A program made the position numbers and the translations under genes. DNA of 64,000 bases from Dehalococcoidia bacterium (lineage in GTDB: Bacteria > Chloroflexota > Dehalococcoidia > Tepidiformales > Tepidiformaceae). Positions 27,577 through 36,228 of this stretch are shown here, piece by piece; the first letter of the stretch is position 1, and every line of letters begins with the position of its first letter. The DNA is taken from positions 1 through 64,000 of the forward strand of contig VXLW01000045.1 in NCBI GenBank assembly GCA_009841435.1. The letters are read 5' to 3'. The notes under the pieces were generated by a model. The model was not told the DNA's origin. It made no database searches and saw only the letters and a list, made by a program, of their open reading frames with translations.

Positions 27577-28875
27577 ATGATCGAGCGTTACTTCCTCTGG
27601 ACGGTCGGCTGCCAGATGAACGTCGCGGACAGCGAGAAGCTGGCCGCTGGCTTCACGCGCCTCGGCATGGAGCCCGTCCCCGAGGCCGCCGGCGCCGACA
27701 TCGTCGTCATCAACACCTGCAGCGTGCGCCAGCACGCCGAAGACCGCGCCTATTCCCAGCTTGGCCGCGTGCGCCTCATCAAGGAGGAGCGCCCCGACCT
27801 CAAGATCGCTGTCATGGGCTGCATGGTCGGTCAACGCACCCGCGACCTCGAGAAGCGCTTCCCCTTCGTCGACGTGTTCGCCCGGCCGCAGCAGTTCGAA
27901 CCCATCATGGAGCTGGTTGAAGGCCCCGCCGAGGACCTCGGCGGCGAGTTCTGGCCCTCCACCTTCGCCGTCCCCGACGGCCCCACCGCCTACGTCCCCA
28001 TCGTCCACGGCTGCGACAAGTTCTGCACCTACTGCATCGTGCCGTACCGCCGAGGACGCGAGCGCAGCCGCCCCGTCGACGAGATCGTGCGGGAGGTCGC
28101 CTACCTGGCCGCCAACGACGTCCGCGAGGTGACCCTGCTCGGCCAGACGGTCGAGGCCTACGGCCACGACCTCGACGACACGCCGGATCTCGGCGACCTG
28201 ATGCGCGAGCTCTCCGCCATCGAGCGCCTCGCCCGTATCCGCTTTCTCACCTCCTACCCGAAGGACATGACGCACCGCATCCTCGAGGCGGTCGCGGAAC
28301 TGCCGAAGGTCATGGAGTGCTTCTCACTGCCCGTGCAGTCCGGCAGTGACGCCGTCCTCGACTCGATGCGCCGCGGCTACACGAAGGCCGAATATTTGGA
28401 GAAAGTGGCCGAGGTGCGTGCCCTCATGCCCGGTGCCGGCATCACCACCGACGTGATCGTCGGCTACCCCGGCGAGACCGAAGCCGACTACGAGGAGACC
28501 CTCGAACTAGTCGAGGATTTGCGCTTCGATAAGGTTCACACGGCTGCGTACTCGCCCCGCCCCGGCACCATCGCCTGGCGCAAGATGCCCGACGACGTCC
28601 CCGCCGAGGTGAAGTCAGAACGCCTCCAGCGCTTGAACGCCCTGGAGGAGCGCATCTCCCGCGAGATCAACGAGACCCTCCTCGGCACAACCGAGACCAT
28701 TCTCGTCGAGGGTGTCAGCAAGAAGGGTCAGCACTACGGGCGAACTCGCACCGGCAAGCTCGTCCACCTGGCCGCCCCCGCCCGCGCCGGCGCCCTCGTC
28801 GACGTCCACATCGACCACGCCGGCCCGTTCGCCCTCCGCGGCGCCGCCCTAGACGCCCTGGCGGTGGTGGACTAG
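27577..28875 (+). CDS. miaB: tRNA-2-methylthio-N6-dimethylallyladenosine synthase
   Basis: Radical-SAM methylthiotransferase of 432 aa that adds the 2-methylthio group to i6A37 of tRNAs reading U-starting codons. The N-terminal domain has its three cluster cysteines in TVGCQMN, INTCSVR and MGCMVGQ; the radical-SAM cluster motif is CDKFCTYCIVPYRRGRERSRP, whose RSRP ending is typical of MiaB rather than RimO; a TRAM domain ends the protein (TILVEGVSKKGQHYGRT). The ATG at 27577 lies 21 bp after the tRNA-Ser gene; a longer open frame would read through that tRNA and is rejected. Confidence 0.94.
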   Translation: MIERYFLWTVGCQMNVADSEKLAAGFTRLGMEPVPEAAGADIVVINTCSVRQHAEDRAYSQLGRVRLIKEERPDLKIAVMGCMVGQRTRDLEKRFPFVDVFARPQQFEPIMELVEGPAEDLGGEFWPSTFAVPDGPTAYVPIVHGCDKFCTYCIVPYRRGRERSRPVDEIVREVAYLAANDVREVTLLGQTVEAYGHDLDDTPDLGDLMRELSAIERLARIRFLTSYPKDMTHRILEAVAELPKVMECFSLPVQSGSDAVLDSMRRGYTKAEYLEKVAEVRALMPGAGITTDVIVGYPGETEADYEETLELVEDLRFDKVHTAAYSPRPGTIAWRKMPDDVPAEVKSERLQRLNALEERISREINETLLGTTETILVEGVSKKGQHYGRTRTGKLVHLAAPARAGALVDVHIDHAGPFALRGAALDALAVVD

Positions 28876-28926
28876 TTCACGGGGCACCCCAGCCCGGTCC
28901 GTACGGGGACGGTCGTCCGGCCTCGA

Positions 28927-29232
28927 TCAGGAATCGGCGTCCGGGTTGTACCCCTCGACCACCATCGTCTTCGAGTGCATGCATCGATCGCGAAGGCCCT
29001 GCAGCGCCGTGTACTCGGGAGATCGGACAAAGCCGCGTGCCCGCTCGAAGCTATCGAACTCCATGATCACGACGCGCTGAAACTCCCAGTCCCCTTCGGT
29101 GACGTCGACCGTGCCGCCGCGAACCAGGAACCGGCCCCCGTGAGCCTTCATGGCCTCCGCGATCTTCGGGCGGAACTCAGCGAATACGTCCGGGTCAAAG
29201 ACCTCTGTGTTGATGATCATGTAGCCGTTCAT
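28927..29232 (-). CDS. DUF1330 family protein
   Basis: Protein of 101 aa with the dimeric alpha-beta barrel (EthD/ABM-like) fold of DUF1330: GYMIINTEVFDPDVFAEFR, GGRFLVRGGTVDVTEGDWE, RVVIMEFDSFERARGFVRSPEYTALQGLR. Function is unknown; members are thought to bind small molecules. AGAGGAG precedes the ATG at good spacing. It converges on miaB with a 51-bp gap and stands alone. Confidence 0.85.
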   Translation of the reverse strand: MNGYMIINTEVFDPDVFAEFRPKIAEAMKAHGGRFLVRGGTVDVTEGDWEFQRVVIMEFDSFERARGFVRSPEYTALQGLRDRCMHSKTMVVEGYNPDADS

Positions 29233-29304
29233 GTGAGTAACTCCTCTTTTCGGAACCTGTAGGACATCCCGCGCATTCTGCCACGCTGTTCCCCGCGGGC
29301 GGGC

Positions 29305-31035
29305 TCATTGCCGAGAGCCCTCGACCTCGACCGTGACGATGTCGAGGCCATGGTATTTGCGGTGGCGGACGGAGGAGGCGTAGTGGCGGAGCAGGCGGAA
29401 GGAGATATCGCTCACGTCCGGCGCCTCGGCTTGCTCACTGAGGTAGGCGAGGCGGTCCTCGATGTTCTCCTCTGAGAACACCGCCAGGAACTCCAGCTCG
29501 ACCGTCTCCGTTGCGGGACGTGCGAGCACGACGAGTCGTGGAGGCTTGTCCGACTCGTAGTCGTCGCGCAGCTGCAGCATCGCCGACACGGTCTCCTCGC
29601 CCGCTGCGCACAGCCGATCCGTTGCGGCCTCGCCCCACCCTGCACCGGCGCCGAGTTCGCGGAGGAACGCCTCCACATTGGGGAAGGCCGAGCCGTCCAA
29701 CTCCGTCTCGAGGCGCCTGCGGCGGGTGCCCGTCACGTCGAGCACCACGGTCAGCAGCACCGCGACGAACACGCCGAGCACTACGCCGTTCCCGAGGGCC
29801 ACGTCCCACGGACTGGCGATTACACCCGCGAGGACGTTCTGGGTCTGCAGTCCCACCGCGATCGAGAGCGAAACGCCGACAATGAAGGCCCGCTGGCGGC
29901 TGAGGCCCTCCCGGAAGACGCTTCGCGTTCCCTCGACGAAGAACAGCCCCATGATGATCAACAGCAGTGCGCCCGTTACGGGTCGGGGGATCGTGTGCAA
30001 GACGGCGACAATCTTCGGAAGCAGGGCCAGCACGATCACCATCGCGCCCATAACCACGGCGGCTCGCCGCGCTGCCACCCCGGTGAAGTCGATGAGCGAG
30101 ATGGTGGTGGGCAGATAGATGATGGTCGGTGGTGTGCCCGCCATTCCCGAGAGAAAGATGGCGATTCCGCTTGCATTCAGGGTTCCCTGCACGCTCCGGA
30201 AGTCGATGGTGCGGGGGTTTCGCCGGGAGACCTGCTGAATCACGGCCCCCTCGTTGCTGGCTCTCACGGCAACCACCAGGCTCACGACCAGGAACACGAG
30301 CAGCAGCGCCCAGAAGTCTTCGCTCAGGATCGAAGCGAAGCCGGGCCAGCTGGAACCACTCGGGAGGTAGAACCACGGTGTGTCGAGCGCCCGCTGCGCG
30401 TCGTAGACGCCGAGCGGCGCGGCGACGGCGCAGCCCGCCACGATGGCGATCGGCAGGGCCCACAGCCGCCACAGGCCCCTGCCCCGAAGCATCAGGAGCG
30501 CCGCCACGCCCAGCGTGACCGCCGCAACCGCCACACCCGCCCCCGGGGAGGTGCCGGCAGGTACGTCGTTGAGTCGCTCCATGGCGATGGGCATGGCCGA
30601 GACGGCGATCATCATGAACGCCACCCCGGCCACGACGGGGGTGATCAGCCGGCGCAGCTGCGCAAGCCAGGCCCCCACCGCGAACTGGACCAGCGATGAG
30701 GCGACGACGAGGCTCGACATAAGAGCCAGTCCGCCCTCGTGCACGGCCAACACGCATACCGCCAGGAAAGGCACGCCGGGGCCCATCAGCAGCACGTACC
30801 CGGATCCCAGCCGTCCGTACCGGGTCGCCTGGAGCGCTACGACCGCACCGGCAACGATGAGGCTCGCGAAGAGCGCCCACTCCAGGTAGCTCCCGTCGTC
30901 GTCGAACGCGGCCGCGAAGATGCTCGTGATCATGACCGTGTTCGACACGACCAAGGCCGTTCCCTGGAACGCCACGACGAGCGTCGTCAGAGGAGGGGAC
31001 TTCTCCTCTGGCTCGTAACGGATGTGGTCCGCCAT
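29305..31035 (-). CDS. NCS2-type nucleobase permease with C-terminal ATPase-like domain
   Basis: Protein of about 576 aa. Residues 20-440 hold 12-14 hydrophobic segments of the xanthine/uracil (NCS2, SLC23) fold, with RYEPEEKSPPLTTLVVAFQGTALV at the N-terminus and ISLIDFTGVAARRAAVVMGAM in the substrate region. The last 135 residues are soluble and read like an RsbW-type histidine-kinase ATPase remnant: ATDRLCAAGEETVSAML in place of the N-box and ISFRLLRHYASSVRHRKYHG near the end, but without a DxGxG box. The start is set at 31035 because GGAG lies eight bases before it. Substrate is predicted to be a purine or pyrimidine base; the role of the tail is open. Confidence 0.75.
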   Translation of the reverse strand: MADHIRYEPEEKSPPLTTLVVAFQGTALVVSNTVMITSIFAAAFDDDGSYLEWALFASLIVAGAVVALQATRYGRLGSGYVLLMGPGVPFLAVCVLAVHEGGLALMSSLVVASSLVQFAVGAWLAQLRRLITPVVAGVAFMMIAVSAMPIAMERLNDVPAGTSPGAGVAVAAVTLGVAALLMLRGRGLWRLWALPIAIVAGCAVAAPLGVYDAQRALDTPWFYLPSGSSWPGFASILSEDFWALLLVFLVVSLVVAVRASNEGAVIQQVSRRNPRTIDFRSVQGTLNASGIAIFLSGMAGTPPTIIYLPTTISLIDFTGVAARRAAVVMGAMVIVLALLPKIVAVLHTIPRPVTGALLLIIMGLFFVEGTRSVFREGLSRQRAFIVGVSLSIAVGLQTQNVLAGVIASPWDVALGNGVVLGVFVAVLLTVVLDVTGTRRRRLETELDGSAFPNVEAFLRELGAGAGWGEAATDRLCAAGEETVSAMLQLRDDYESDKPPRLVVLARPATETVELEFLAVFSEENIEDRLAYLSEQAEAPDVSDISFRLLRHYASSVRHRKYHGLDIVTVEVEGSRQ

Positions 31036-31227
31036 CTGTGGACTCCGCGGCCGGGCCCGACCAGAGGCCATGGCCTACGTGTATTCCGGACCGCCATCCT
31101 AAGGAACTGCGGTGGGCTGGGGACGGGTGCGGACACAACTGGCGTGCGTCCCCGCCTGCAGGATCGGCGCCGCCTGCCCGCCCCCTTCCCTACGCCGGTG
31201 CGAACTCCAGGCACGGCCGTGCAGGCT

Positions 31228-31548
31228 CTATTCCTCCTGCAGCCACGAGGCGATGTCGCTTGCCGCGTGCAGGACCCTCCAGACGTCGACGACGGCCTCC
31301 TCCTCGACGGCGAAGACGAGGTAAGGGAACCCTGTCACGTTCCAGGACCGCAGGCCCGGGATGCCCAGAACGCTCGCGTACCGTGGCGAACCGCTGGCGG
31401 GGTGCTCCGCCATGCGCTCGAAGGCAAGTTCAAGGGCGGCAAGGAACCTCAGGGCTACTGCTGCAGAGGCTTCAGACAGGCAGCGCCCCTTGGCCTCATC
31501 GATGTCGCGTCTCGCCCGTTGGCGGTAGACGACAGGCTTCGGGTTCAC
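31228..31548 (-). CDS. parE: ParE/RelE-type toxin
   Basis: Protein of 106 aa with the RelE/ParE fold: VVYRQRARRDIDEAKGRCL, then RFLAALELAFERMAEHPASGSPRYASVLGIPGLRSWNVTGFPYLVFA, and VDVWRVLHAASDIASWL. The RSWNVTGFPYLVFA strand is characteristic of ParE, which poisons DNA gyrase. The GTG start overlaps the TGA stop of the upstream antitoxin gene (GTGA), so translation is coupled. The nucleotide composition does not differ obviously from its neighbours. Confidence 0.88.
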   Translation of the reverse strand: MNPKPVVYRQRARRDIDEAKGRCLSEASAAVALRFLAALELAFERMAEHPASGSPRYASVLGIPGLRSWNVTGFPYLVFAVEEEAVVDVWRVLHAASDIASWLQEE

Positions 31549-31784
31549 TCTTCCTTGGCTTCCCGTATCTCCTCACGGAGGCTCTCGAAGAAGGCCTTGT
31601 CGGCGACACCCTCCACTGGCGACGCGGCCCCCTCAAGGAGCAGGTCGCGCAGGTGCTGGATGTCCTGTTCTTTGCGGATCAACTCGCGTACGTACTCGCT
31701 CGACGAGCCGTAGCCGCGGGTCCTGACCTGTCGGTCCACGAAGGACTTCAGGGCCTCGGGCAGCGAGATGTTCATCGTGCTCAT
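31545..31784 (-). CDS. parD: ParD-type antitoxin
   Basis: Protein of 79 aa: an N-terminal ribbon-helix-helix (MNISLPEALKSFVDRQVRTRGYGSSSEYVRELIR) that should bind DNA as a dimer, and an acidic C-terminal tail (EEIREAKEE) that would wrap the ParE toxin. The start may be the first ATG or the one nine bases on; neither has a clear Shine-Dalgarno. Two direct repeats 17 bp upstream are the likely autoregulatory operator. Confidence 0.88.
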   Translation of the reverse strand: MSTMNISLPEALKSFVDRQVRTRGYGSSSEYVRELIRKEQDIQHLRDLLLEGAASPVEGVADKAFFESLREEIREAKEE

Positions 31785-31800
31785 GCGACAACGCTAGGGA

Positions 31801-31820
31801 GTTTGGCAAAGTTTGGCAAC
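31801..31820. promoter_or_regulatory. tandem 10-bp repeat, candidate ParD operator
   Basis: GTTTGGCAAA is followed at once by GTTTGGCAAC, 17 bp upstream of the parD start. Tandem 10-bp repeats place two ribbon-helix-helix dimers on one face of the helix, the usual design of such operators. Function is inferred. Confidence 0.5.
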
Positions 31821-31849
31821 AGGTTGCCGCCCCTCGCCCGGTCGTGCTC

Positions 31850-33076
31850 CTACGCCTTGTCGAACTCCAGCCAGAGCTCCCGGAAGCCGCGCAGGACGTG
31901 GTTCGGGCCGTGTTGGAAGTCGTTCTTGCCCGGGCTGTAGCGGATGTTGTCGAGGCGCGTCAGGAGGCGCTCGAAGGCGATGCGACCCTCCATCCGCGCC
32001 AGCGGCGCCCCGATGCAGTAGTGCACTCCCGCCCCGAAACCGAGGTGCCGCTTCGCCTCCTCCCGGTGGATGTCGAACGCTTCCGGGGCGTCCCAGTGAT
32101 CGGGGTCGCGGTTGGCGGCCGCGTAGAAGATGGAGATGCGCGCGCCCGCCGGTACCGCCACGCCCCCGATCTCGGTGTCGACGATCGCGTGCCGCCCGAG
32201 CTGCTGCACCGGCGACTCGATCCGCAGCGCTTCCTCCACGAAGTTCGGGATGAGCGAGTGGTCGGCGCGGAGCTCCGCCAGCGTCTCCGGATGCTCCAGC
32301 AGCAGCCACATGCCGCTGTCGACCATGTTCAGGGTCGTCTCCGTGCCGCCCATCAGCAGCGTCACGAGCATGCCCTGCAACTCCTGCTCATGGAGGGTCC
32401 TCCCTCCGAACCCTTTCATGGGGCCGGTCACAAGGTCCGTGAGCATGTCGCCGCGGGGGTTCCGGCGGCGCTCCTCGGCCAGGTCCAGCAGGTAGCGGCG
32501 GAACTCGGCGCCGCTCGCCATCAGCTCCGCCAGCCGCTCGCGCTCGACAAGCCCGAAGCCCGCGCCCATCGCCTCGATCGTGTCGTTCACCCAGCTCGTT
32601 ACCCGGGGAATGTCCTCGTCGAGGATGCCCATCAGCTCGACGAACACGAGCACCGTCAGCGGCGTCGAGAACTGGCTGGCCAGCTCGACCTCCCCGTCGT
32701 CGATGAAGCGGTCGATGAGCCCGTCGATCACCCGGTACACGTTCGGCTCGAACGATTCGATGCCGCGCTTCGAGAGCCACGGGCCGGCGAGGCGGCGGTA
32801 GTGCGTGTGCTCCGGCGGATCGCTGCCCGGCAGCGCTCCCGTCTCCCGTGCGAGCCGCGCCTGCTCCGCGGGGATGCTGTGGGGGTCTACCTGCGGCAGG
32901 TTCGAGAACAGGTCCGACCGCTTCAGGACGAACTGCACGTCCTCCCAGCGCGTCACGATCCAGGTGTCCGCCGATTCGAGGTAGTACACCCCCTGCTCGC
33001 GCATCCGCTCGTACATCGGGTAGGGACACTCGATCACGTCGGCGTGGTAGGGATTGAGGTCGGCGGTTGCGGTCAT
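31850..33076 (-). CDS. cytochrome P450
   Basis: Haem monooxygenase of 408 aa of the soluble bacterial class. The I-helix motif is LMGGTETTLN (oxygen-activating threonine), the ExxR of helix K is EALRIES, and the haem loop is FGAGVHYCIGAPLARME with the axial Cys near residue 354. No signal peptide or membrane anchor is present, so it is cytoplasmic and needs an external ferredoxin or flavoprotein reductase, not found nearby. Sequence features fit the CYP107/CYP142-like broad group, but the substrate is unknown. Its ATG overlaps the stop of an upstream VOC gene (ATGA). Confidence 0.93.
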   Translation of the reverse strand: MTATADLNPYHADVIECPYPMYERMREQGVYYLESADTWIVTRWEDVQFVLKRSDLFSNLPQVDPHSIPAEQARLARETGALPGSDPPEHTHYRRLAGPWLSKRGIESFEPNVYRVIDGLIDRFIDDGEVELASQFSTPLTVLVFVELMGILDEDIPRVTSWVNDTIEAMGAGFGLVERERLAELMASGAEFRRYLLDLAEERRRNPRGDMLTDLVTGPMKGFGGRTLHEQELQGMLVTLLMGGTETTLNMVDSGMWLLLEHPETLAELRADHSLIPNFVEEALRIESPVQQLGRHAIVDTEIGGVAVPAGARISIFYAAANRDPDHWDAPEAFDIHREEAKRHLGFGAGVHYCIGAPLARMEGRIAFERLLTRLDNIRYSPGKNDFQHGPNHVLRGFRELWLEFDKA

Positions 33077-33450
33077 GCGAATGCCTCGGTCAGCGAGAGC
33101 GTGTTCCCGTCCGGGTCCCGGAACCAGGCGATGCGGGGCCCGCCGGGCGCCTGCCAGAGGCCGCGGTCGTCCTGCTCCATGCCCGGATACCGCTCGAACC
33201 GGACGCCCCGCTCACCGAGGGCGTCCACGGCGCCCTCGATGTCGGCCACCGACCAGCCCAGCACCGCGAACGGCTGGGGGGTCAGCTCCTCGACCTTCGA
33301 GAGGCGCAGCGTGGTGCCGTGCGCATCGAAGACGGCGGCGAAGGGGTCCTCGGAGACCAGCGGAAGCCCCAGCGTCTCCGCATAGAAGGCGCGCGCCTCG
33401 TCGAAGCGGGCGGTCCCCACGAGCACGGTCAGGTCACTCGATCCCAGCAC
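33073..33450 (-). CDS. VOC-family protein coupled to P450
   Basis: Protein of 125 aa of the vicinal oxygen chelate fold: SDLTVLVGTARFDEARAFYAETLGL, LGWSVADIEGAVDALGERGVRFE, and IAWFRDPDGNTLSLTE. The fold is paired beta-alpha-beta-beta-beta, as in extradiol dioxygenases and glyoxalase. The 4-bp overlap with the P450 start implies joint translation, so it may act on the same substrate or its product. The start is GTG at 33450 behind AGGAGT. Confidence 0.8.
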   Translation of the reverse strand: MLGSSDLTVLVGTARFDEARAFYAETLGLPLVSEDPFAAVFDAHGTTLRLSKVEELTPQPFAVLGWSVADIEGAVDALGERGVRFERYPGMEQDDRGLWQAPGGPRIAWFRDPDGNTLSLTEAFA

Positions 33451-33509
33451 AAGTCACTCCTGCTGCGGCTTGGTAGCACGCCATCACAAACACCGTCAAC
33501 GCGCCTCGG

Positions 33510-33543
33510 CCACCAACCACCGACCACCGATCACCGACCACCG
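33510..33543. repeat. short ACCACCG-type repeat
   Basis: Five imperfect copies of a 7-8-bp unit (ACCACCGA/ATCACCGA) stand in a row in the 174-bp spacer between the VOC gene and the sdh operon. No open frame or hairpin was seen in it. It may be slippage-generated or a protein-binding array upstream of the sdh promoter region. Confidence 0.5.
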
Positions 33544-33624
33544 TCCCACAATTGCCCGCTATTGGGGCCGACGGTAGGATGCCGGAGGCCCTGTTTCGCA
33601 GGCCTGATACTTCCGAGGGTAACC

Positions 33625-34425
33625 ATGGCTCAGGCTGTCGCCGCGCCCCTCCGACGCGGATTTCTGACCACGCTCCGGGAAGACCGGTGGTGGGTCGAAC
33701 CGGCACTCGTTTTCGCCAGCATGTCGCTTTTCTTCGGCTGGCTCACAATCTCCATCTTCATGGACTTCGGCCCGATGGGGCACTACGAGGTTGAGGGCAC
33801 CTACCTCCTCACGCCCGTCTTCGAACCCACCTGGCTCACCATGATCAACGCCGACTGGGAGGGCGCCTGGTACCTCTCCCCGGCCTTCATCATCCTCCTC
33901 GGACCGGTCGCCTTCCGCGCCACCTGCTACTACTACCGGCGCGCCTACTACCGCTCCTATTTCCTCAGCCCGCCCGCCTGTGCTGTCGGGGACGTGGGAC
34001 CCACCTACAAAGGCGAGTCACGCTTCCCCCTGATCATTCAGAATTTGCACCGCTTCACGATGTACCTCGCGCTGTTGTGGGTGGTGCTTCTCTGGATCGG
34101 CGCCACGCGCAGCTTCTACGTTCCCGGCGAGGGCTGGGGTTTCGGAATCGGCTCGGCGCTCTTCGTGCTCACTGCCTTCTTTCTCATGATGTACACCTTC
34201 TCCTGCCACTCCCTGCGCCACTTCGTCGGTGGGGGACTGAACTGTTTTAGCTGCTCCCGCTGGACGCGCACCCGCAAGCGTGTCTGGGACTACGTCACCA
34301 TCTGGAACGCCAACCACCGCTTCTGGGCCTGGTCGAGTCTCCTCATCATCGTCCTCGCCGACGTCTACATCCGGCTCGTGGCGAACGGGCACATGACCGA
34401 CCCCAACACCTGGAGCCACTTCTAG
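33625..34425 (+). CDS. sdhC: succinate dehydrogenase membrane anchor subunit
   Basis: Integral membrane protein of 266 aa with five hydrophobic spans (for example ALVFASMSLFFGWLTISIF, AFIILLGPVAFRATCYYY, RFTMYLALLWVVLLWIG, ALFVLTAFFLMMYTFS, SSLLIIVLADVYIRL). Histidines in ENLHRF-like, CHSLRHF and NANHRFW positions could ligate haem. It lies 3 bp before the flavoprotein gene. Size, topology and order match the mycobacterial Sdh1 cluster (Rv0249c-Rv0247c) rather than the SdhC/SdhD pair of proteobacteria. It anchors the complex and passes electrons to quinone. The ATG follows GAGGGT. Confidence 0.85.
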   Translation: MAQAVAAPLRRGFLTTLREDRWWVEPALVFASMSLFFGWLTISIFMDFGPMGHYEVEGTYLLTPVFEPTWLTMINADWEGAWYLSPAFIILLGPVAFRATCYYYRRAYYRSYFLSPPACAVGDVGPTYKGESRFPLIIQNLHRFTMYLALLWVVLLWIGATRSFYVPGEGWGFGIGSALFVLTAFFLMMYTFSCHSLRHFVGGGLNCFSCSRWTRTRKRVWDYVTIWNANHRFWAWSSLLIIVLADVYIRLVANGHMTDPNTWSHF

Positions 34426-34428
34426 ACG

Positions 34429-36225
34429 ATGGTTGAGTACGAGCGCCACGACTACGACGTCATCGTCATCGGGGCCGGCGGGGCCGGCCTGCGCGCCGCC
34501 ATTGAGGCGTCTGCCCGGGGCGCCCGCACCGCCCTCATCTGCAAGTCGCTCCTGGGTAAGGCCCACACGGTCATGGCCGAGGGCGGCATCGCCGCTGCAC
34601 TCGGCAACGTCTGGCCCCAGGACAACTGGCGCGTGCACTTCCGCGACACCATGCGCGGCGGCAAGATGCTCAACAACTGGCGCATGGCCCAACTCCACGC
34701 CCAGGAAGCCCCCGACCGCGTGAACGAGCTCGAGGAGTGGGGCGCCCTCTTCGACCGCACCGACGACGGACGCATCCTCCAGCGCGACTTCGGCGGCCAT
34801 CGCTATGCCCGCCTCGCCCACGTCGGCGACCGCACGGGCCTCGAGCTCATCCGTACGCTCCAGCAGCACGCCGTTCACAACGGCATCGACGTGTTCATGG
34901 AGTGCACCGTCTCCCGCCTGCTGAAGGACGGCGACCGTGTCTCCGGCGCCGTCGCCTACTGGCGCGAGAGCGGCAACCTCCTCGTCTTCAACGCGAAGTC
35001 CACCGTCCTCGCCACCGGCGGCACGGGCAAGGCCTTCGCCGTCACCTCGAACTCCTGGGAGTACACCGGCGACGGCCATGCCCTCGCCTACTGGGCCGGA
35101 GCCGAGCTCATCGACATGGAGTGCGTCCAGTTCCACCCTACCGGGATGGTCTGGCCCCCCAGCGTGCGCGGCATCCTCGTCACCGAGGGCGTCCGCGGCG
35201 ACGGCGGCACGCTGCGCAACAGCGACAGCGAGCGCTTCATGTTCAACTACATTCCCGACTTCTTCGCCGCTGAGACCGCGGACACGATCGAGGAAGCCGA
35301 CGCCTGGTACGAGGACAAGGTCAACAACCGCCGCACCCCCGACCTCCTCCCCCGCGACGAGGTGGCCCGCGCCATCAACTCCGAGGTGAAGGCCGGCCGC
35401 GGTAGCCCCCACGGCGGTGTCTTCCTCGATATCGCCTCGCGGCGCTCTACCGAGTACATCCGCCGCCGCCTGCCGAGCATGTACCACCAGTTCAAGCAGC
35501 TCGCCGACGTCGACATCACCGCCCAGCCGATGGAAGTCGGCCCCACGATGCACTACATCATGGGCGGTATCCGCGTCGACGCCGACACCGCCGCCACGAC
35601 CGTCCCGGGGCTCTACGCCGCGGGCGAGTGCGCCGGCGGCATGCACGGCGCCAACCGCCTCGGCGGCAACTCCCTCTCCGACCTCGTGGTGTTCGGACGC
35701 CGCGCCGGTCTCGGCGCCGCCGAGGACGCCGCCGCCCAGACATCCGCCCCCGAGGCCGACGATGCGCAGGTGGAGGAGATCGTCGCGGACATGCGCGCCC
35801 CCTTCGAGCGCGACGGCGCCGAGGGGCCGTACGACATCCAGCGCGACCTGCAGGAGACGATGCATAACCTCGTCGGCATCATCCGCACCGAGTCGGAGCT
35901 GCTCGAGGCGCGTGAGCGCATCGACGGCTTCAAGGGCCGCGCCGCCAACGTCGGCGTCTACGGGCACCAGCAGTACAACCCCGGCTGGCACCTGGCTATG
36001 GACCTGCAGGCCCTCCTGACCGTCTCCGAGGCCACGGCCCGCGCCGCCAACGTCCGCCAGGAGAGCCGTGGCGGCCATACCCGCGACGACTACCCCGGGC
36101 CGAACGATGCCGAGTGGGGCACGAAGAACGTCGTCATCCGCCAGGGCGCGGACGGGGAGATGGAGGTCACCACCTCGCCCCTTCCCGAGATGCCCGCCGA
36201 CCTGCAGGAGCTGTTCGAGGAGTAA
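34429..36225 (+). CDS. sdhA: succinate dehydrogenase/fumarate reductase flavoprotein subunit
   Basis: FAD-linked catalytic subunit of 598 aa. The dinucleotide motif is VIGAGGAGLRAAIEA, the covalent-FAD histidine segment is GKAHTVMAEGGIAAALGN, and the active-site region shows FHPTGM, TEGVRGDGG and the substrate loop PTMHYIMGGI. It oxidises succinate to fumarate (or the reverse) on the cytoplasmic face of the membrane. It is translated between the anchor and iron-sulfur genes with 3-bp gaps, so the three form one operon. The direction in vivo cannot be read from sequence. Confidence 0.96.
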   Translation: MVEYERHDYDVIVIGAGGAGLRAAIEASARGARTALICKSLLGKAHTVMAEGGIAAALGNVWPQDNWRVHFRDTMRGGKMLNNWRMAQLHAQEAPDRVNELEEWGALFDRTDDGRILQRDFGGHRYARLAHVGDRTGLELIRTLQQHAVHNGIDVFMECTVSRLLKDGDRVSGAVAYWRESGNLLVFNAKSTVLATGGTGKAFAVTSNSWEYTGDGHALAYWAGAELIDMECVQFHPTGMVWPPSVRGILVTEGVRGDGGTLRNSDSERFMFNYIPDFFAAETADTIEEADAWYEDKVNNRRTPDLLPRDEVARAINSEVKAGRGSPHGGVFLDIASRRSTEYIRRRLPSMYHQFKQLADVDITAQPMEVGPTMHYIMGGIRVDADTAATTVPGLYAAGECAGGMHGANRLGGNSLSDLVVFGRRAGLGAAEDAAAQTSAPEADDAQVEEIVADMRAPFERDGAEGPYDIQRDLQETMHNLVGIIRTESELLEARERIDGFKGRAANVGVYGHQQYNPGWHLAMDLQALLTVSEATARAANVRQESRGGHTRDDYPGPNDAEWGTKNVVIRQGADGEMEVTTSPLPEMPADLQELFEE

Positions 36226-36228
36226 CCC

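Noticed and set aside
33510-33543. CRISPR-like array
   Set aside because: The units are only 7-8 bp, contiguous and without spacers.
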